Below are positions 36,218 through 49,910 of a DNA stretch of 64,000 nt, one piece after another. Below the pieces are notes generated by a model. It was not told the DNA's origin, ran no database searches, and saw only the letters and a program-made list of their open reading frames with translations. The first letter of the stretch is position 1. Every line of letters starts with the position of its first letter. Source of the DNA: Panicum virgatum (Eukaryota; Streptophyta; Magnoliopsida; Poales; Poaceae); assembly GCF_016808335.1 (NCBI RefSeq), contig NC_053147.1, positions 21,500,913 to 21,564,912 on the forward strand, written 5' to 3'. The translations under genes and the position numbers were made by a program.

Positions 36218-37654
36218 TGTCGTGGCGCTAGAGGAAGGGCCCCCTCACAAGCTGCGAGCGGCGGAGCGCTGGCGGCAGCTAGGGAGTTGCTTGACGGGCG
36301 CCCTGACTCTCGCCGACGTGTAGCGCGTGCCGCTGCCGACGGTGGCTGCTCCACGGGCACGGTTGCCCCTGGCACAGGAAGGCGAGAGACGCGTGACGCG
36401 GATGACGCCACACCCTCCGTCATCTCCACGTCGTCGTCGTGGTGGGAGTGCTCAACCACCCGAACCATGGAGATGAGTAAGAGATGAACTAAAACTAGCT
36501 AAAGCTCCCCTACCTGGCGCGCCAAATGTCGTGGTGTGCAAACCCACAGCCCGGTGGCGTAGTGCACCCGCCTAAACCCAGAGGGTGAGTACTCGGGGGT
36601 TAGCTAGGATTAGTCCAATCTCAATGGAAGAACACGATGAACACAGCAGGTTTAGAGTGGTTCGGGCCGCCGGAGCGTAATACCCTACGTCCACTGTGTG
36701 TTGTATTGCTTGTGCTCTCAAGAGGTTGAGAACGGGATTGTTCGGAGTGAATCCGAGCTTGTGTTGTGTCTGCCTTCCTCTCGCCTCAGCTCAGTCTAGA
36801 GAGATCCCAGAGCCCCCCGAGTGTGCAGCGAGCGCCTCCCTTTTATATCTCAAGGGAGGCGCGCACATGGTCGTTGAGTCCCCGACAGGTGGGCCCAACG
36901 ATGTAGTATAAAATAACATACTTGTACAGACATTATGGCGTTGCAGGCGACGGAGATCTCATTCCTGGATTTCCTTGCTTTGCCCGTGGAAATCTTCCGT
37001 CCGGCATAGCCATGCCCTGTCTTGTCGAAACGGCGCTAGGGCGTAGCTTGCGGCGTTGCCTGCCGCGTAGCTGAACGGGCCGTGTAGCTTGCGGCGTAGG
37101 CGGTATGATGAAAAGGTGCCGTGCCTTCGTATCTATTTAATGCGGCAGACGGGCTCTGCGTGGATGCGGCGCATGCGGCTGCACTGTGTATCTCGGTAAT
37201 ATGCGGTCTACAGTGAGACCTGACAAAGGCTGCCCCGCGTGCCGCGGCGGCAGAGCAGACCTCAACCACCTGCATTGAATGCGGTGGGTGGGCGAGTCTT
37301 CCACCGGAAGACTCGCGCCCGCGCCTGCGGGACACGTGGCGCCCCCGGACCCCGCTCCAGCGGTATATTGGTTCTACGCGCATGGGAGGTCCGGACGGAC
37401 GCGGGGAGGTCCCGGACCCCTATGGGGGGTCCGAGCCCTCGGCTGTTGGTGCGGAGCTTCCCCTCCTCAGGGACACGTGGCGTCACCGGACCCGTCCCAG
37501 AGCGGGGAGCGGGTCCGGGGCTGTTGGCCCGGTGAGGTAAGAGCCTGACCCGTGGGGCCCGGCTGCTCCGCCCCTTAGGGTGTAGTTACGGATGACTACG
37601 CGAGTCCTGCATTGCTGCAGTAGGAGTGGGTATCCCGGTCTGGGTACACCGACA
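36218..37654 (-). mobile_element. Internally deleted gypsy LTR element with TSD
   Basis: On the minus strand: a 5' LTR (37654-36527, 1128 bp, TGTCGGTG...CACGACA), a primer-site region TTTGGCGCGCCAGGTAGG, the beginning of a gag-like frame (36468-36229; VRVVEHSHHDDDVEM), then an abrupt join to only about the last 11 bp of a 3' LTR (GCGCCACGACA, 36218-36228). The target duplication CAATT is intact on both sides (36213-36217 and 37655-37659). A large internal deletion therefore removed nearly everything from mid-gag to the 3' LTR end. It is nested in the Helitron. Confidence 0.8.
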
Positions 37655-38325
37655 CAATTGATACTAGAGATTGCCAGAAATAAAAAGCTTTCACTATGCC
37701 CCTGTGTATTTGGATGAGCACCAAACATAGGCACGTCAGCTCACACCAGCAAAACAATGATTCTAAAATTCAAAGCGAATAATCCAAACTCCCCATAATT
37801 GTGTAAATGTGAAATTTTATATTTCAACTGCAGATGGTTTGATCAGCTTTAATAGATCACTTGGCTAGATTCGGTTATAACATTTTGGATTTCCCAAGTA
37901 AGAATGTTTCTTCAAGCTTTTTCATAGTAGCATCAGATTCACTCTTTCACTAACACCCTCAAGATGCTACTGGATCAATCGCATAACCTGCATGGAATTA
38001 GTAGAAAAAAGGGAAAACATTCATTAAGTCCATAAGAGAGCAGACTGGCCAAAATCAAAACTGAATTAGATGTTCCTGTTGCTATTAGGCAGGAAAGTTG
38101 CAGGCACAGCTGAAGCAGGCATACCACGTAAATCAATTAGCCAATTAACTTATTCAGGTATGCAACGCTGCAGTCCCTGAGAGTAAAAATAGAATAGCAA
38201 ATTGGATGCAACTAACCATGATAAGCATATTCAAACAATTGGCATCCACTTTCCAGACTTGCTATCGACCGATCTCCAAGTGCAGGCAGAGTACACTCGC
38301 ACACGATTTAAAGTCGAACATCATG

Positions 38326-39218
38326 TCATGGATCCGAGAGAGAGTAAGATGGGCACAGACTGGGCAGGGCAAGCGGCCATGATTGAGAGGGCGCGGAGGT
38401 GGGATAGGCGCAGATTGGAGAAAACCAGCTACTTCGATCGAGGGATTGGACCTCCGCCCAGAGATGAGGCCATCGCTGCCCTGTTCGCAGCGCCCAGGGA
38501 TGAGGCCACCGCTTCCCTGTCCGCATCCGAGATCTCATCCGCATCCTCCATTCAAAGATGAGCGCGGACGGCGAAAGGCGGGGCAGGCGGACGGCGAGCT
38601 GGCGTGGGAGGCGGCGCGTGTGCCGGGAAGCACGGAGGTGCCGGGCTTGCGAGTGGGGAGAGAGACGGAGGAAGAGCACACCTTGGTTGCAGAGGACGGG
38701 AGACGCGACACCGGCGGCCAACGACCTTCAGTAGATGGGGGAGGTTGAGCAAATCGGCAGGAGGCAAGGGGCAGACTGGGAGGTGATAGTGGAGGAAATC
38801 GCCGCCGGTCATGTGGCCTTTGCTTGAACTGGTGGAGCAGATCGGAGAGGGCGGCAGGGCGGACTGGGCCGCCGGCGGCGATGCGGACCGGGCCGGTGCG
38901 GCGGCGTGGGTGATCCGGCGGTGGCGACGGCATGGGTGAGCCGGAGCGCGACGCGGAGCGGGACGGCGCGGACCGGCGCGGCGGCGGCGTTGCGGAGCGG
39001 GATGGGAAGGGTGCTGCGGAGCGGGATGGGAGGCGGGACGAGAGGCGAGAGTCGCGCCGATGGACGGGTGGGGCTGCGATGATCACGCGCGCGATGGGAG
39101 GTGCGATAGTGAACGGCGCAGATGAATTTGATCGTCCGAACAACTGATCGGACGTGCGATAGTGAACGGTGGCTGAACCAAAAACGACGGACGATGGGTC
39201 GCACCAAACCGGCGTCAC
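38326..39218 (-). other. GC-rich exon-like cargo at Helitron 5' side
   Basis: Very GC-rich segment with long open frames on both strands, rich in Arg/Pro/Ser on the minus strand. It contains an imperfect ~36-bp repeat (CCCAGAGATGAGGCCATCGC and CCCAGGGATGAGGCCACCGC, about 38459-38525). It looks like captured 5'-UTR/first-exon DNA of a grass gene, but no domain identifies the donor. Confidence 0.4.
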
Positions 39219-39245
39219 TCTTACACAATTTTTAGGAGTAGAGAT

Positions 39246-39465
39246 TGCGAGGTGAATTTTTTTGAGTCTAATTAGTTTTTAATTAGATAAAAAATTGCTA
39301 TAGTAAACATGTGCTAATGACGGATTAATCTGTCTTAATAAATTCGTCTCGTAGTTTACAGACGAGTTCTGTAATTAGTTTTGTAATTAGTCTATATTTA
39401 ATACTTCAAATGTAAAAAGATTTCATTTCAAAAACTTTACACAGAGAACTAAACGAGGCCTCAGT
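39246..39465. mobile_element. Grass MITE, interrupted by the Helitron
   Basis: On the minus strand it runs from GAGGCCTCGTTTAGTTCTC through AGTATTAAATATAGAC, GTAAACTACGAGACGAATT and ACTCAAAAAAATTCACCTCG to CAA, where the Helitron begins. The CTCGTTTAGTT end and the ACGAGACGAATT core mark a common grass MITE family. The remainder appears at the other Helitron flank (TTTACC, left of 33361), but is diverged there. Confidence 0.6.
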
Positions 39466-39586
39466 CATTTCATGGTGTTCGGTTCAGGCACTCGTACCAC
39501 TATGTTCCCAGATTCATGGGACCACCGTAGCTGTGGAATTCGAATACGAGTGTGCGGCTTTTGCAGAATTTTTTTTTGTTGACGAC

Positions 39587-41149
39587 TGTTGACGGCCATT
39601 ATTTCACGTTCTGACCGTCAACTTCTCGGCAATAAATTGAGCTCTTGCACTATGTTCAATACATATTTTATTTAATTCTAATAAGTTCCACAAGTCTTGG
39701 ATGAGTTGTGACTGCAGGAGATCACAGTCCAAAGATGGTCGGAAACGGAGAAAATCCCGGCCGCCCGGCCTCAACCGTGCCGGCCGGCCTGACACCTCAA
39801 CATACAGGGGTACAATCTTCTTACAGGGGCAACGTGACATGCTCACAATGCTCCGGAGCGAGGCGAATATCTTTGAATCAGTTGGTGGACTCGGAAGGCA
39901 TGAAGATCAAGCAAAGGACCCACAACCCAGTGCCCAGATCGTCAAATGTGGAAGTTACCGAACTCAGAGGCATTGTGGAGCGTCGATCTGCAGCGTTGGC
40001 GAAATGGATGGCCAACGGGCCCCGGAGGTAGGCCGCCTGGCCTCCCCCGGGCCGGCCGGCTTACGTGTCCAAGCGTCAAAGTTAAGCAACCATCAAATCG
40101 TCACCAGGAGGCAATCAGAGACGTCCAGGAAAAGGCGGTGGCCAGATGGCCACTCTCCTAGGCCGGCCGGCCCCACCTTGCAGCCTCTCAGATCCCGGCT
40201 TCGCGTAGAAGTTAAGCACAACCGCCACAGTTGCGTACCACCGGCGCTAACTGAATTACATGCCAGGAACCGACCTTGGAGTGCTATAAATAGGACCCTC
40301 TCCATCACTTGTAAGCACACACTCATAAGGAGCAACTCTCTCTTCTCATTTCTAGAGTAGGTTTGTAGTTGGAGTTAGAGTCGAGTCGAGCTTGTCTCGG
40401 GGATCCGGAGTCGTCATCGGAGCTCGGTAAAGCTCTTGTATCTTTTTCTTTGACTATTTTAATATAAGTAATATTTTTTATTTACTTGAATCAGCTTTAC
40501 TTTCTGCAAGTTCTTTATCCTTAGATTGCGGGGGATTTCTCTTGAAGGCCTCAAGAGAAATCCTTGTACCGAGAGCAGACGTGGTGTCTGACTCAGTGCT
40601 AGCTAGGAAGTGTGTTCCACCCCACGGTACCGCAGTGGTAGGCAGCAAGTGGTGACAGTCTTGTCCGTCCCTCGTAGTTCACCATGTTCGGGTGCTTTCA
40701 TAGCAGTAGTTGCCGAAGGACGTCAGACTCCCTTCTCATCCCTTTCTGAGTCCTTCTCTTAGGCCGCCGAAGTAAGCTCCAGGTGTCGGCATCAAGGCAG
40801 AAGTTTAGATTAGTTCTAGTGAGGCTAGCTCAGTAGTTTAGAAGTGTTTCAGGAGTTCTTTCTCGCTCGTTATCCTCCCAGCTGCTACCTCTCCAAAGTA
40901 TGGAATCTCCTGTGTGTCAGACGGTCATAGACTGGCCATTTATCCTATCCGTTATCTAGTTTACCCCTGCTAAATTAGTCAGTTGATAGATCTAGTAAAA
41001 GTTATCACTACAATTTACGATACACTTTCCCATAGTGCTTCCTTGAGGATTTTCACGATACCCCGGAATACTCCGTGGTGAAGTACTACACCGGTGATTA
41101 TGTGCGCTTGCAGAATACCTATTTAGATTGAGTATAAGAGACACCAACA
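39587..41149 (+). repeat. Element A 5' LTR
   Basis: 1563 bp, starting TGTTGACGGCCATTATTTC and ending AGACACCAACA. The U3/R boundary is suggested by the TATA box TATAAATAGGAC at 40285, followed by a leader CATCACTTGTAAGCACAC. The ORF track-like frames inside (39701-40360) are accidental. Confidence 0.88.
40285..40292 (+). promoter_or_regulatory. TATA box in element A LTR
   Basis: GTGCTATAAATAGGACC, about 700 bp into the LTR. The matching element in B's LTRs is TATAAATAGGGCC (43517 and 58096). Confidence 0.7.
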
Positions 41150-41157
41150 AGCATTTC

Positions 41158-41175
41158 TGGCGCCGTTGCCAGGGA
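41158..41175 (+). promoter_or_regulatory. Element A primer-binding site
   Basis: TGGCGCCGTTGCCAGGGA, 8 nt after the 5' LTR end. It is close to the tRNA-Asp-complementary site commonly found in plant Athila/Tat gypsy elements. Confidence 0.8.
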
Positions 41176-41312
41176 AGCAATTGGCTAAAGTTATCGTATA
41201 ATTGAGTGATAAACTTTACTGTTTTATCACCGCTAGTTTTAGCGGGCTTACCATTGCTCTCCCTCCCTCCCTCCCTCTCTCTCTCTCTTGTTTTATCGAT
41301 GCAGAGCAGTGC

Positions 41313-43054
41313 ATGACCGGTTTTGATCTACCATCCAACTTCGATCCGAATTCTCAGAGAATTGGGCGAATTGTGAGACGCCGCGTCGTCCTACCCCAGA
41401 AGAAACCCACTTGGAACCCTCGTTCATCTGTTTCAGCACCACCAATGGCCAAGACTCTTTGTCAGTACTCGGCCCCGTCCAGCAGCCACATCCCTACTGG
41501 ACTGAACACCGACCAAGGCAATGATGGCTTTGAGCTCAAATAGGGACTGGTGAACATGGTTCAAGCGAGTCCATTCTGTGGAAAGAGATCCGAGGATGCC
41601 AACGCTCACCTCCAGAATTTCCTGGAAGTGAGTAGTACTATCAACCCCAGAGGTACTTCGATGGATAACGTCCGTCTTTGGCTGTTCCCATTCTCTTTGC
41701 TCAGCAAAGCGAAGACATGGTTCTACACCAACAAAGCAGACTTCACTACTTGGGATGCCTGCTGTAATGCATTCCTGACAAAGTACTTCCCGGTGGGCAT
41801 AACCAATGCCCTCCGGAGCAAAATCTCTGGATTTCAGCAGCTTCCGGATGAAGCCTTCCCAGAAGCTTGAGAGAGATTCCAGGAATACATTGCAGCATGC
41901 CCCCACCACGGCATGGAAGAATGGCTGATAATTCAGAGTTTCTTTCATGGCCTGAACACACCATCTCAGAACCACATCGATGCAGCAACAGGTGGTTCCT
42001 TCCTCTCGCTCGATGTCACTAGAGCGAAAGTGCTGGTAGAGAAGATTGCTTCCAACCAAAGTTTGAAAGGAGAAAGGCAGCAACAGACCCGCAAGGGAAT
42101 TCATCATATCGACAGTGTCGATATGCTCACTGCTAAGATGGACCTTCTCATGAAGAGGCTGGATCTCCGCACCAGGAGGCCAACCAGATTATGGACTTTC
42201 ACATGACATGCGAAACTTGTGGAGAAACTGGACATACAGACAATTCTTGCCCGATCACCCAGGAGGAAGCCAACTTCGTCGAAGCGAACAACTCCAACAA
42301 CACAGGCTTTCGTCCTCAGCAGTGTTGGAATTCCAATCCCAACCTCCCCTTCGATCAACAGCAAGGTATGAACTTGAATACCAATTTTCAATCTACTTTA
42401 AAAGACCTAGTTTACTACCAAAAGCTAATTAATGATAACATTAGTAAGAAATTTGTTGCTAATGACAAGATCTTAGAATCTTTGGCCGGACAACTAGAGG
42501 GTTTGAACTCTGTTATTAAAAATCAGTTGAGCATTAACAAAAAGATAGAAACTCAAGTAGCTCAACTAGCTTCATCTTGTCCCAACAACAACTCGGGAAA
42601 ATTGCCCGGGCAACTGGAAGTCTCTCCCAAGGAAAATGTTGGTGCGGTGACTATGCGGACAGGTAAGTCCACGCAGGAACCACCCTATCTTAAAGATGCA
42701 GGATCTTGGCGGAAAGCCGTAACCGCCAGCAATACCTCTGCTGGAGACGAAGATCTGGAGGAGGCCGAGGAGTTCAACACAACTGCTGCCCAGGAGGAAA
42801 CTGTGGAACCCCCTAGATCTTCACGGGAGTTTCATGACACTACTTCCTTACCGTTTTCGGAACGGATAAGGAAGACGGTGTTCGACGAACAATTCGGCAA
42901 GTTTGTCGAGGTAATAAGGAAGTTATATGTCAACATACTGCTTCTTGATGCTATGCAGGCCCCGACCTATGCCCAGTATATCAAGGATATCCTTGGGAAT
43001 AAGAGAAACCTACTCACCACCGAGGTCGTGCAACTCACAGAGGAGTGTAGCGCA
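41313..43054 (+). pseudogene. Element A gag (interrupted)
   Basis: Gag-type capsid precursor starting MTGFDLPSNF. It has the retrotrans-gag region (VRLWLFPFSLL.KAKTWF, FLTKYFP, AACPHHGMEEWLIIQSFF, DAATGGSF) and a zinc knuckle CETCGETGHTDNSC, followed by a Gln/Asn-rich and coiled-coil-like segment. In-frame stops occur at 41541 and 41868, and there is a frameshift near 42190. The frame then stays open from 42191 to the point at 43054 where element B has inserted; beyond B it resumes at 59280. Confidence 0.88.
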
Positions 43055-44883
<1,829 letters not shown>

Positions 44884-44891
44884 AGCATTTC

Positions 44892-44909
44892 TGGCGCCGT
44901 TGCTGGGGA
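44892..44909 (+). promoter_or_regulatory. Element B primer-binding site
   Basis: TGGCGCCGTTGCTGGGGA, 8 nt inside the LTR end; same tRNA-Asp-like class as element A. Confidence 0.8.
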
Positions 44910-45041
44910 CGGCATGTGAACAAAGATATTGTGCTGATATTAACTTAGACCTTGTACTCAGGATCTAATCTTTACTCTTTCAGGCTAATGTCACTTTATG
45001 TCTTCTTTTATTTTTGATTTGAAAGAAGACAAGGGTAGTGT

Positions 45042-46466
45042 ATGACCGGTTTCTCCCTACCAGAAAACTACACAGACAATCCAGAGAGGCTCGTGAGAAG
45101 GGCACGAACTCACGTCGTTTCTCCTCTCGCTATCCTCCTGGCACAGGAACCCATTTCGGAAGCACCACTCGTTCTTGAGGCTATGGATGAAAAGACTCTC
45201 CGCGAGTTCTCCGTCCCCTCCACCGACAATGTGGCCACTGGCCCCAACATCAATGTCAGGGATGTGAACTTCGAGCTCAAATCAAGCCTCATCAACATGG
45301 TGCAGGCTAGCCCATTCTGTGGCAAGCCGAATGAGGACGCAAATGCACATTTGCAGAATTTTCTGGAGCTCTGCGACACCGTTGTCATATGGGGTGTCAC
45401 CGCCGACGTTGTCAAGCTTCGTCTGTTTCCCTTTTCCCTCCTGGGGAAGGCAAAACAGTGGTTTCATAAAGAAAAGGACATCGACACCTAGGCCAAATGC
45501 TCCAAGGCGTTCCTCGCAAAATTCTTCCCACTGGGCAAAACAAATACCCTGCGCGGGAGAATTTCAAGTTTCCAGCAGACAGGGATGGAATCCATCAAAG
45601 AAGCTTGGGAGAGGCTGCAGGAATACATCCTGGCCTGTCCTCATCATGGCATGGACGAGTGGCTCGTCCTGCAAAGCTTCTACAACGGGCTCACAACGAC
45701 ATCTCGAGCCAACATTGATGCTGCTGCTGGAGGAGCCTTCCTCGACCTGACTATATATCGCCAAAGCAAAAGAATTGGTCGAGAAGATGGTCTCCAATCA
45801 GGGGTGGAGCGATGAACGACTCCAACCCCATACAAAAGGCATGCATACCGTCAAAGAGACGGATATGATTGCCGCGAAGCTGGACCTGCTAATCAAGAAG
45901 ATGGAGGAAGTGAGCAAACAACCGATCCATGCTCCCGTTTATGCCATGGGTTCGCACTTCACGTGCGAAGTCTGCGGTAATGATGGACACTCGGGGAATG
46001 ACTGCCCCGAAACCCATGAAGACTGTGCCTACCTCAACAACAATAACAACGGGTACCGTCCACAACACGGAGGCCAGGGGTGGAACCAGCCACGTCCACC
46101 TTTTTAGGGAGGTAATAACTACAATCCTTCTTATAATTCAAATTTCAATTTAAACCAACCTCCCTTGAGAGAACTTGTTCTTGGCCAAGTTAAAATCAAC
46201 GAAAATATAAATAAAATTTTTTTGGCTAAGGACAAATCCCTGGAAAGTTTAAATGTTAAGCTTGAAGCTTTGTCTTCTACTCTTAAAAACCAGTTAAGTT
46301 TCAATAAAATTATTGAAACCCAGCTTGCACAAATTGCTGTTTCGTTATCTGCTGTTGAGAGCGGAAAGATCCCGGGGCAACCCGAGTCTCCCGTTGAAAA
46401 TGTCAGCATGGTGTCTACCGGACAGGGTAACTCGTCCCGGAGGCCACCACGCAATAACTATGCAGG
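45042..46466 (+). pseudogene. Element B gag
   Basis: Gag starts MTGFSLPENY, parallel to A. It has VKLRLFPFSLLGKAKQWF, FLAKFFPLGKT, LACPHHGMDEWLVLQSFY, DAAAGGAF, the zinc knuckle CEVCGNDGHSGNDC, and a C-terminal coiled-coil-like stretch before the break. Disruptions: a TAG at 45489, a frameshift near 45770 and a TAG at 46105. The sequence is cut at 46471 by the solo LTR and the polyprotein resumes at 53271. Confidence 0.88.
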
Positions 46467-46585
46467 TAGGTTGTAACACCCTAATTTAAATTTCAGTATT
46501 TAATAATAAATTTAATTGGCTTTATTTATTTTTCTAGGATTTAATTTGCTTAGCCTTGCATTTATAATCTATTTTTGCTTCATAA

Positions 46586-49500
46586 ACAATCAAACAACAA
46601 AATAAACAACAACATAGCCTTTTTTCCCCAAGCAAGTTGGGGTAGACTAGAGATGAAACCCGAAAGAAATAAGTTCAAGGTTCAGGCACATTGATAGCTA
46701 GTCTCCAAGCGCTCCTATCCAAAGCTATCTCTTTAGAGATATTCCAATCCTTAAGGTCTCTCTTAACCGACTCATCCCACGTCAGTTTAGGTCTACCTCT
46801 ACCCCTCTTTACATTATCGACTCGCTCAAGAACCCCATTACGCACCGGCGCCTCAGGAGGCCTTCGTTGGACATGTCCAAACCATCTCAGCCGATGCTGG
46901 GTAAGTTTCTCCTCAATTGGTGCCACCCCGACCCTATCCCGAATAACTTCGTTCCGGACTCTATCCCTCCTTGTGTGCCCGCAAAACCACCGCAACATCC
47001 GCATCTCTGCTACACTCAGTTGCTGGACATGTCGCCTTTTTGTAGGCCAACATTCAGCACCGTATAACATCGCCGGATGAATTGTTGTCCTATAGAATTT
47101 GCCTTTTAGCTTTTGTGGCACCCTCTTGTCACAAAGGATGCCAGAAGCTTGCCGCCATTTCAACCAGCCAGCTGAAATTGTATGCCTAACATCTTCATCA
47201 ATATCGTCATCCTTTTGTAGCACCGATCCTAAATACCGAAAAATATCCTTCTGGACCACCACTTGCCCATATAGACTAACGTCTCCCCCCTCATGCCTAG
47301 TCGCGCTGAAATCGCACATCATGTACTCGGTCTTGGTCCTACTAAGTCTGAACCCTTTCGATTCTAACGTGCGTCTCCACAGCTCTAACTTCCAATTAAC
47401 CCCTGCCATACTCTCGTCAACTAGCACCACATCATCAGCAAAGAGCATACACCAAGGGATCTCACCTTGTATATCCCTTGTGACCTCATCCATCACTAAA
47501 GCAAATAAATAAGGGCTCAATGCTGACCCCTGGTGTAGGCCTATGTTAATAGAAAAGTCAGTGGTGTTGCCATCACATGTCCGGACAAACATCATCGCAT
47601 CCTTGTACATATCCTTAATGAGGGTAATGTACTTAGTTGGGACTTTGTGCTTCTCCAAGGCCCACCACATGACATTTCCCGGTACTTTGTCATATGCCTT
47701 CTCAAGGTCAATGAAGACCATGTGCAAGTCCTTCTTCTGCTCCCTATATCTCTCCATCAATTGTCGTATTAAGAAAATCGCCTCCATGGTTGACCTTCCA
47801 GGCATGAACCCAAATTGGTTTTGGGTCACACTTGTCACTCATCTTAGGCAATGCTCGATAACCCTCTCCCAAAGCTTCATCGTATGGCTCATCAGCTTAA
47901 TCCCATGGTAGTTAGTACAACTTTGAATATCGCCCTTGTTTTAGAAGATAGGTACTAATATACTTCTCCTCCATTCTTCTGGCATCTTGTTTGACCGAAA
48001 AATGAGATTAAAAAGCTTAGTTAACCATACTATTGGTCTATCTCCTAGGCATCTCCACACCTCAATGGGGATACCATCAGGGCCCATCGCTTTACCTCCC
48101 TTCATCCTCTTCAAAGCCTCCCCGATCTCTACCTCCTGAATTCTCCTCACAAAACGTCTGTTGGTATCGTCAAAAGAGTCATCTAACTCAATGGTATGGC
48201 TCTCACTCTCCCCATTAAACAACTTGTCGAAGTACTCTCTCCATCTATCCATGATCTCCTCATCCTTCACTAGCAGTCGATCTGTCCCATCCTTAATGCA
48301 TTTGATTTGGTTGATGTCCCTTGTCTTCCGCTCGCGGATCCTAGCCATCCTATAAATGTCCTTCTCCCCTTCTTTCGTGCCTAGCCGCTGATACATGTCA
48401 TCATACGCCTTACCTTTTGCTACACTCACAGCTCGCTTTGCAACCCTCTTTGCTAATTTATAGCCCTCGATGTTGGCTGCACTCTTGTCAAGGTGGAGGC
48501 GCTTGAAACACTCCTTCTTCTCCTTAATAGCCCTTTGCACCTCGTCGTTCCACCACCAGGTGTCTTTCCCCTCCTATTTGCCTCCCCTACTCACGCCAAA
48601 CACCTCTGAGGCCACCTTCCGAACACATGTTGCCATCTTTAGCCACATGTCATCTGCGTCTTCTCCTTCTTCCAAAGGCCCCTCACCTAGCATCATTTCC
48701 TTAAACGCTTGTGCCACTTCCCCTCTAAGCTTCCACCACTTTGTTCTCGCAATCTTGGCACGTTTGTCCCGGTGGACACGTACCCGAAGATGAAAGTCCG
48801 CCACCACAAGCTTGTGTTGAGGGACAACACACTCCCCATGTATCACCTTACAATCTAAGCAATCACGTCTATCCTTCCTCCTAGCAAGGATAAAGTCGAT
48901 CTGGCTCGAGTGTTGTCCACTACGAAACGTCACAAGATGGGATTCTCTCTTCTTAAACACGGTATTCGCTATCAACAAGTCGGAGGCTAACGCGAAGTTC
49001 AACACATCCTCCCCTCTTGACTCCTGCTACCATACCCAAAACCCCCGTGCACTCACTCAAACCCTACATTAGTCGCACCCACATGGCCGTTGAGATCTCC
49101 TCCTATGAAGAATTTCTCGCTGGTAGGCACGGTACTAACCATGCTATCTAGATCTTCCCAGAACTGCATCTTGGTGCTCTCATTAAGGCCTACCTGAGGG
49201 GCATAGGCACTGATCACATTCAAAACCGAATCTCCAACTACCAACCGGATTAGGATAATCCGGTCGCCTTGCCTTCTAACCTCTACGACTCCATCCTTAA
49301 GGCTCCTATCAATCAATATGCCTACACCATTCCTACCCGGAGTTGCTCCCGTGTACCAAAGCTTGAAGCCAGTATCCTCAACCTCCTTCGCCTTCTGGCC
49401 CTTCCATTTAGTCTCCTGAACGCATAGAATATTTACACGCCTCCTAATTGCTGCATCAACTAGCTCTCGCAACTTACCCGTTAGGGACCCTACGTTCCAG

Positions 49501-49910
49501 CTACCTATACGAATCCTAGTTGGCTCGGCTAGCTTCCTTACCCTTCGCACCCGTCAAGGGAAGTGCGAAGACCCTTGCTCATTTTTCACTACACCCTGGC
49601 GTAGATGTAGTGCGCCATTCAGGTGACGACTCGACCCTTGCTCACTTATCATCGTACCCAGGTCACGATACGACGCGCCCTTTGGGGGATGGCGACCCGG
49701 TCCTTGCCCATTTGTCACCACACCCGGGTTCCGATGTAGCAGGTCACTAAGAGGGTTACGCCCCAACGAGTTTCTTGTGGGTTTCAAATCCATTAGAGTG
49801 GCTATTTTTTATGCTGGTTTGCCAAAACCTAACGCAACCCTCCTTTACCCGGGCTTGGGACCGGCTATGCTGAGATGACTCAGGAGGGAGAGAGTCTTAC
49901 AGTCAGCATA
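46586..49910 (-). mobile_element. RTE-clade LINE
   Basis: Non-LTR retrotransposon in minus orientation, inserted near the left end of the solo LTR. The 3' end on the minus strand reads CTAGTCTACCCCAACTTGC, TTGGGGAAAAAAGGC, then a GTTGTT tail, the hallmark of plant RTE elements, which end in short repeats instead of poly(A). The 5' part (about 49860-49910) reads CATAGCCGGTCCCAAGCCCG, also typical. The coding region (46675-49793) holds an AP-endonuclease then reverse transcriptase. It is nearly full length but inactive. Exact ends and target duplication were not resolved. Confidence 0.9.
46675..49793 (-). pseudogene. RTE LINE polyprotein, broken
   Basis: Five open pieces in order: 49793-49554 (N-terminal leader, MDLKPTRNSLGRNP), 49550-49053 (endonuclease: GSWNVGSLTGKL, CVQETKW, GGDLNGHVG), 49005-48574 (endonuclease end), 48540-47941 (linker and RT start, KAMGPDGIPIEVWR) and 47838-46675 (RT: FGFMPGRST, DLEKAYDKV, GLHQGSALSP, catalytic FADDVVLVDE, and a C-terminal region with RGRGRPKLTW). 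Frame breaks separate each piece. The enzyme nicks target DNA and reverse transcribes the element RNA in active copies. Confidence 0.92.

Larger units (their letters stand above)
33361..39244 (-). mobile_element. Non-autonomous Helitron carrying gene fragments
   Basis: Read on the minus strand, the element begins A/TCTCTACTCCTAAAAATTG (5' TC end at 39244) and ends with hairpin GCCCGTAGCAACGCACGGGC (33371-33390), then ATGAAC and terminal CTAG (33361-33364), followed by T. This is the Helitron rule: TC start, 3' hairpin, CTRR end, insertion between A and T. Length is 5884 bp. No Rep/helicase was seen, so it is non-autonomous. Cargo includes an RRM gene fragment (about 35569-35830), GC-rich exon-like sequence near the 5' end (38326-39218) and a nested gypsy derivative (36218-37654). 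The flanks rejoin as CTCGCA-A/T-TTAC, inside a MITE-like sequence. Confidence 0.85.

Noticed and set aside
39701..40360. 219-codon frame in element A's 5' LTR
   Set aside because: Inside LTR U3, no domain, composition-driven.
41250..41290. CTCCCTCC/CTCT repeats as a CRISPR-like or regulatory array
   Set aside because: Simple pyrimidine microsatellite in an untranslated leader; no spacer structure, and the DNA is eukaryotic.
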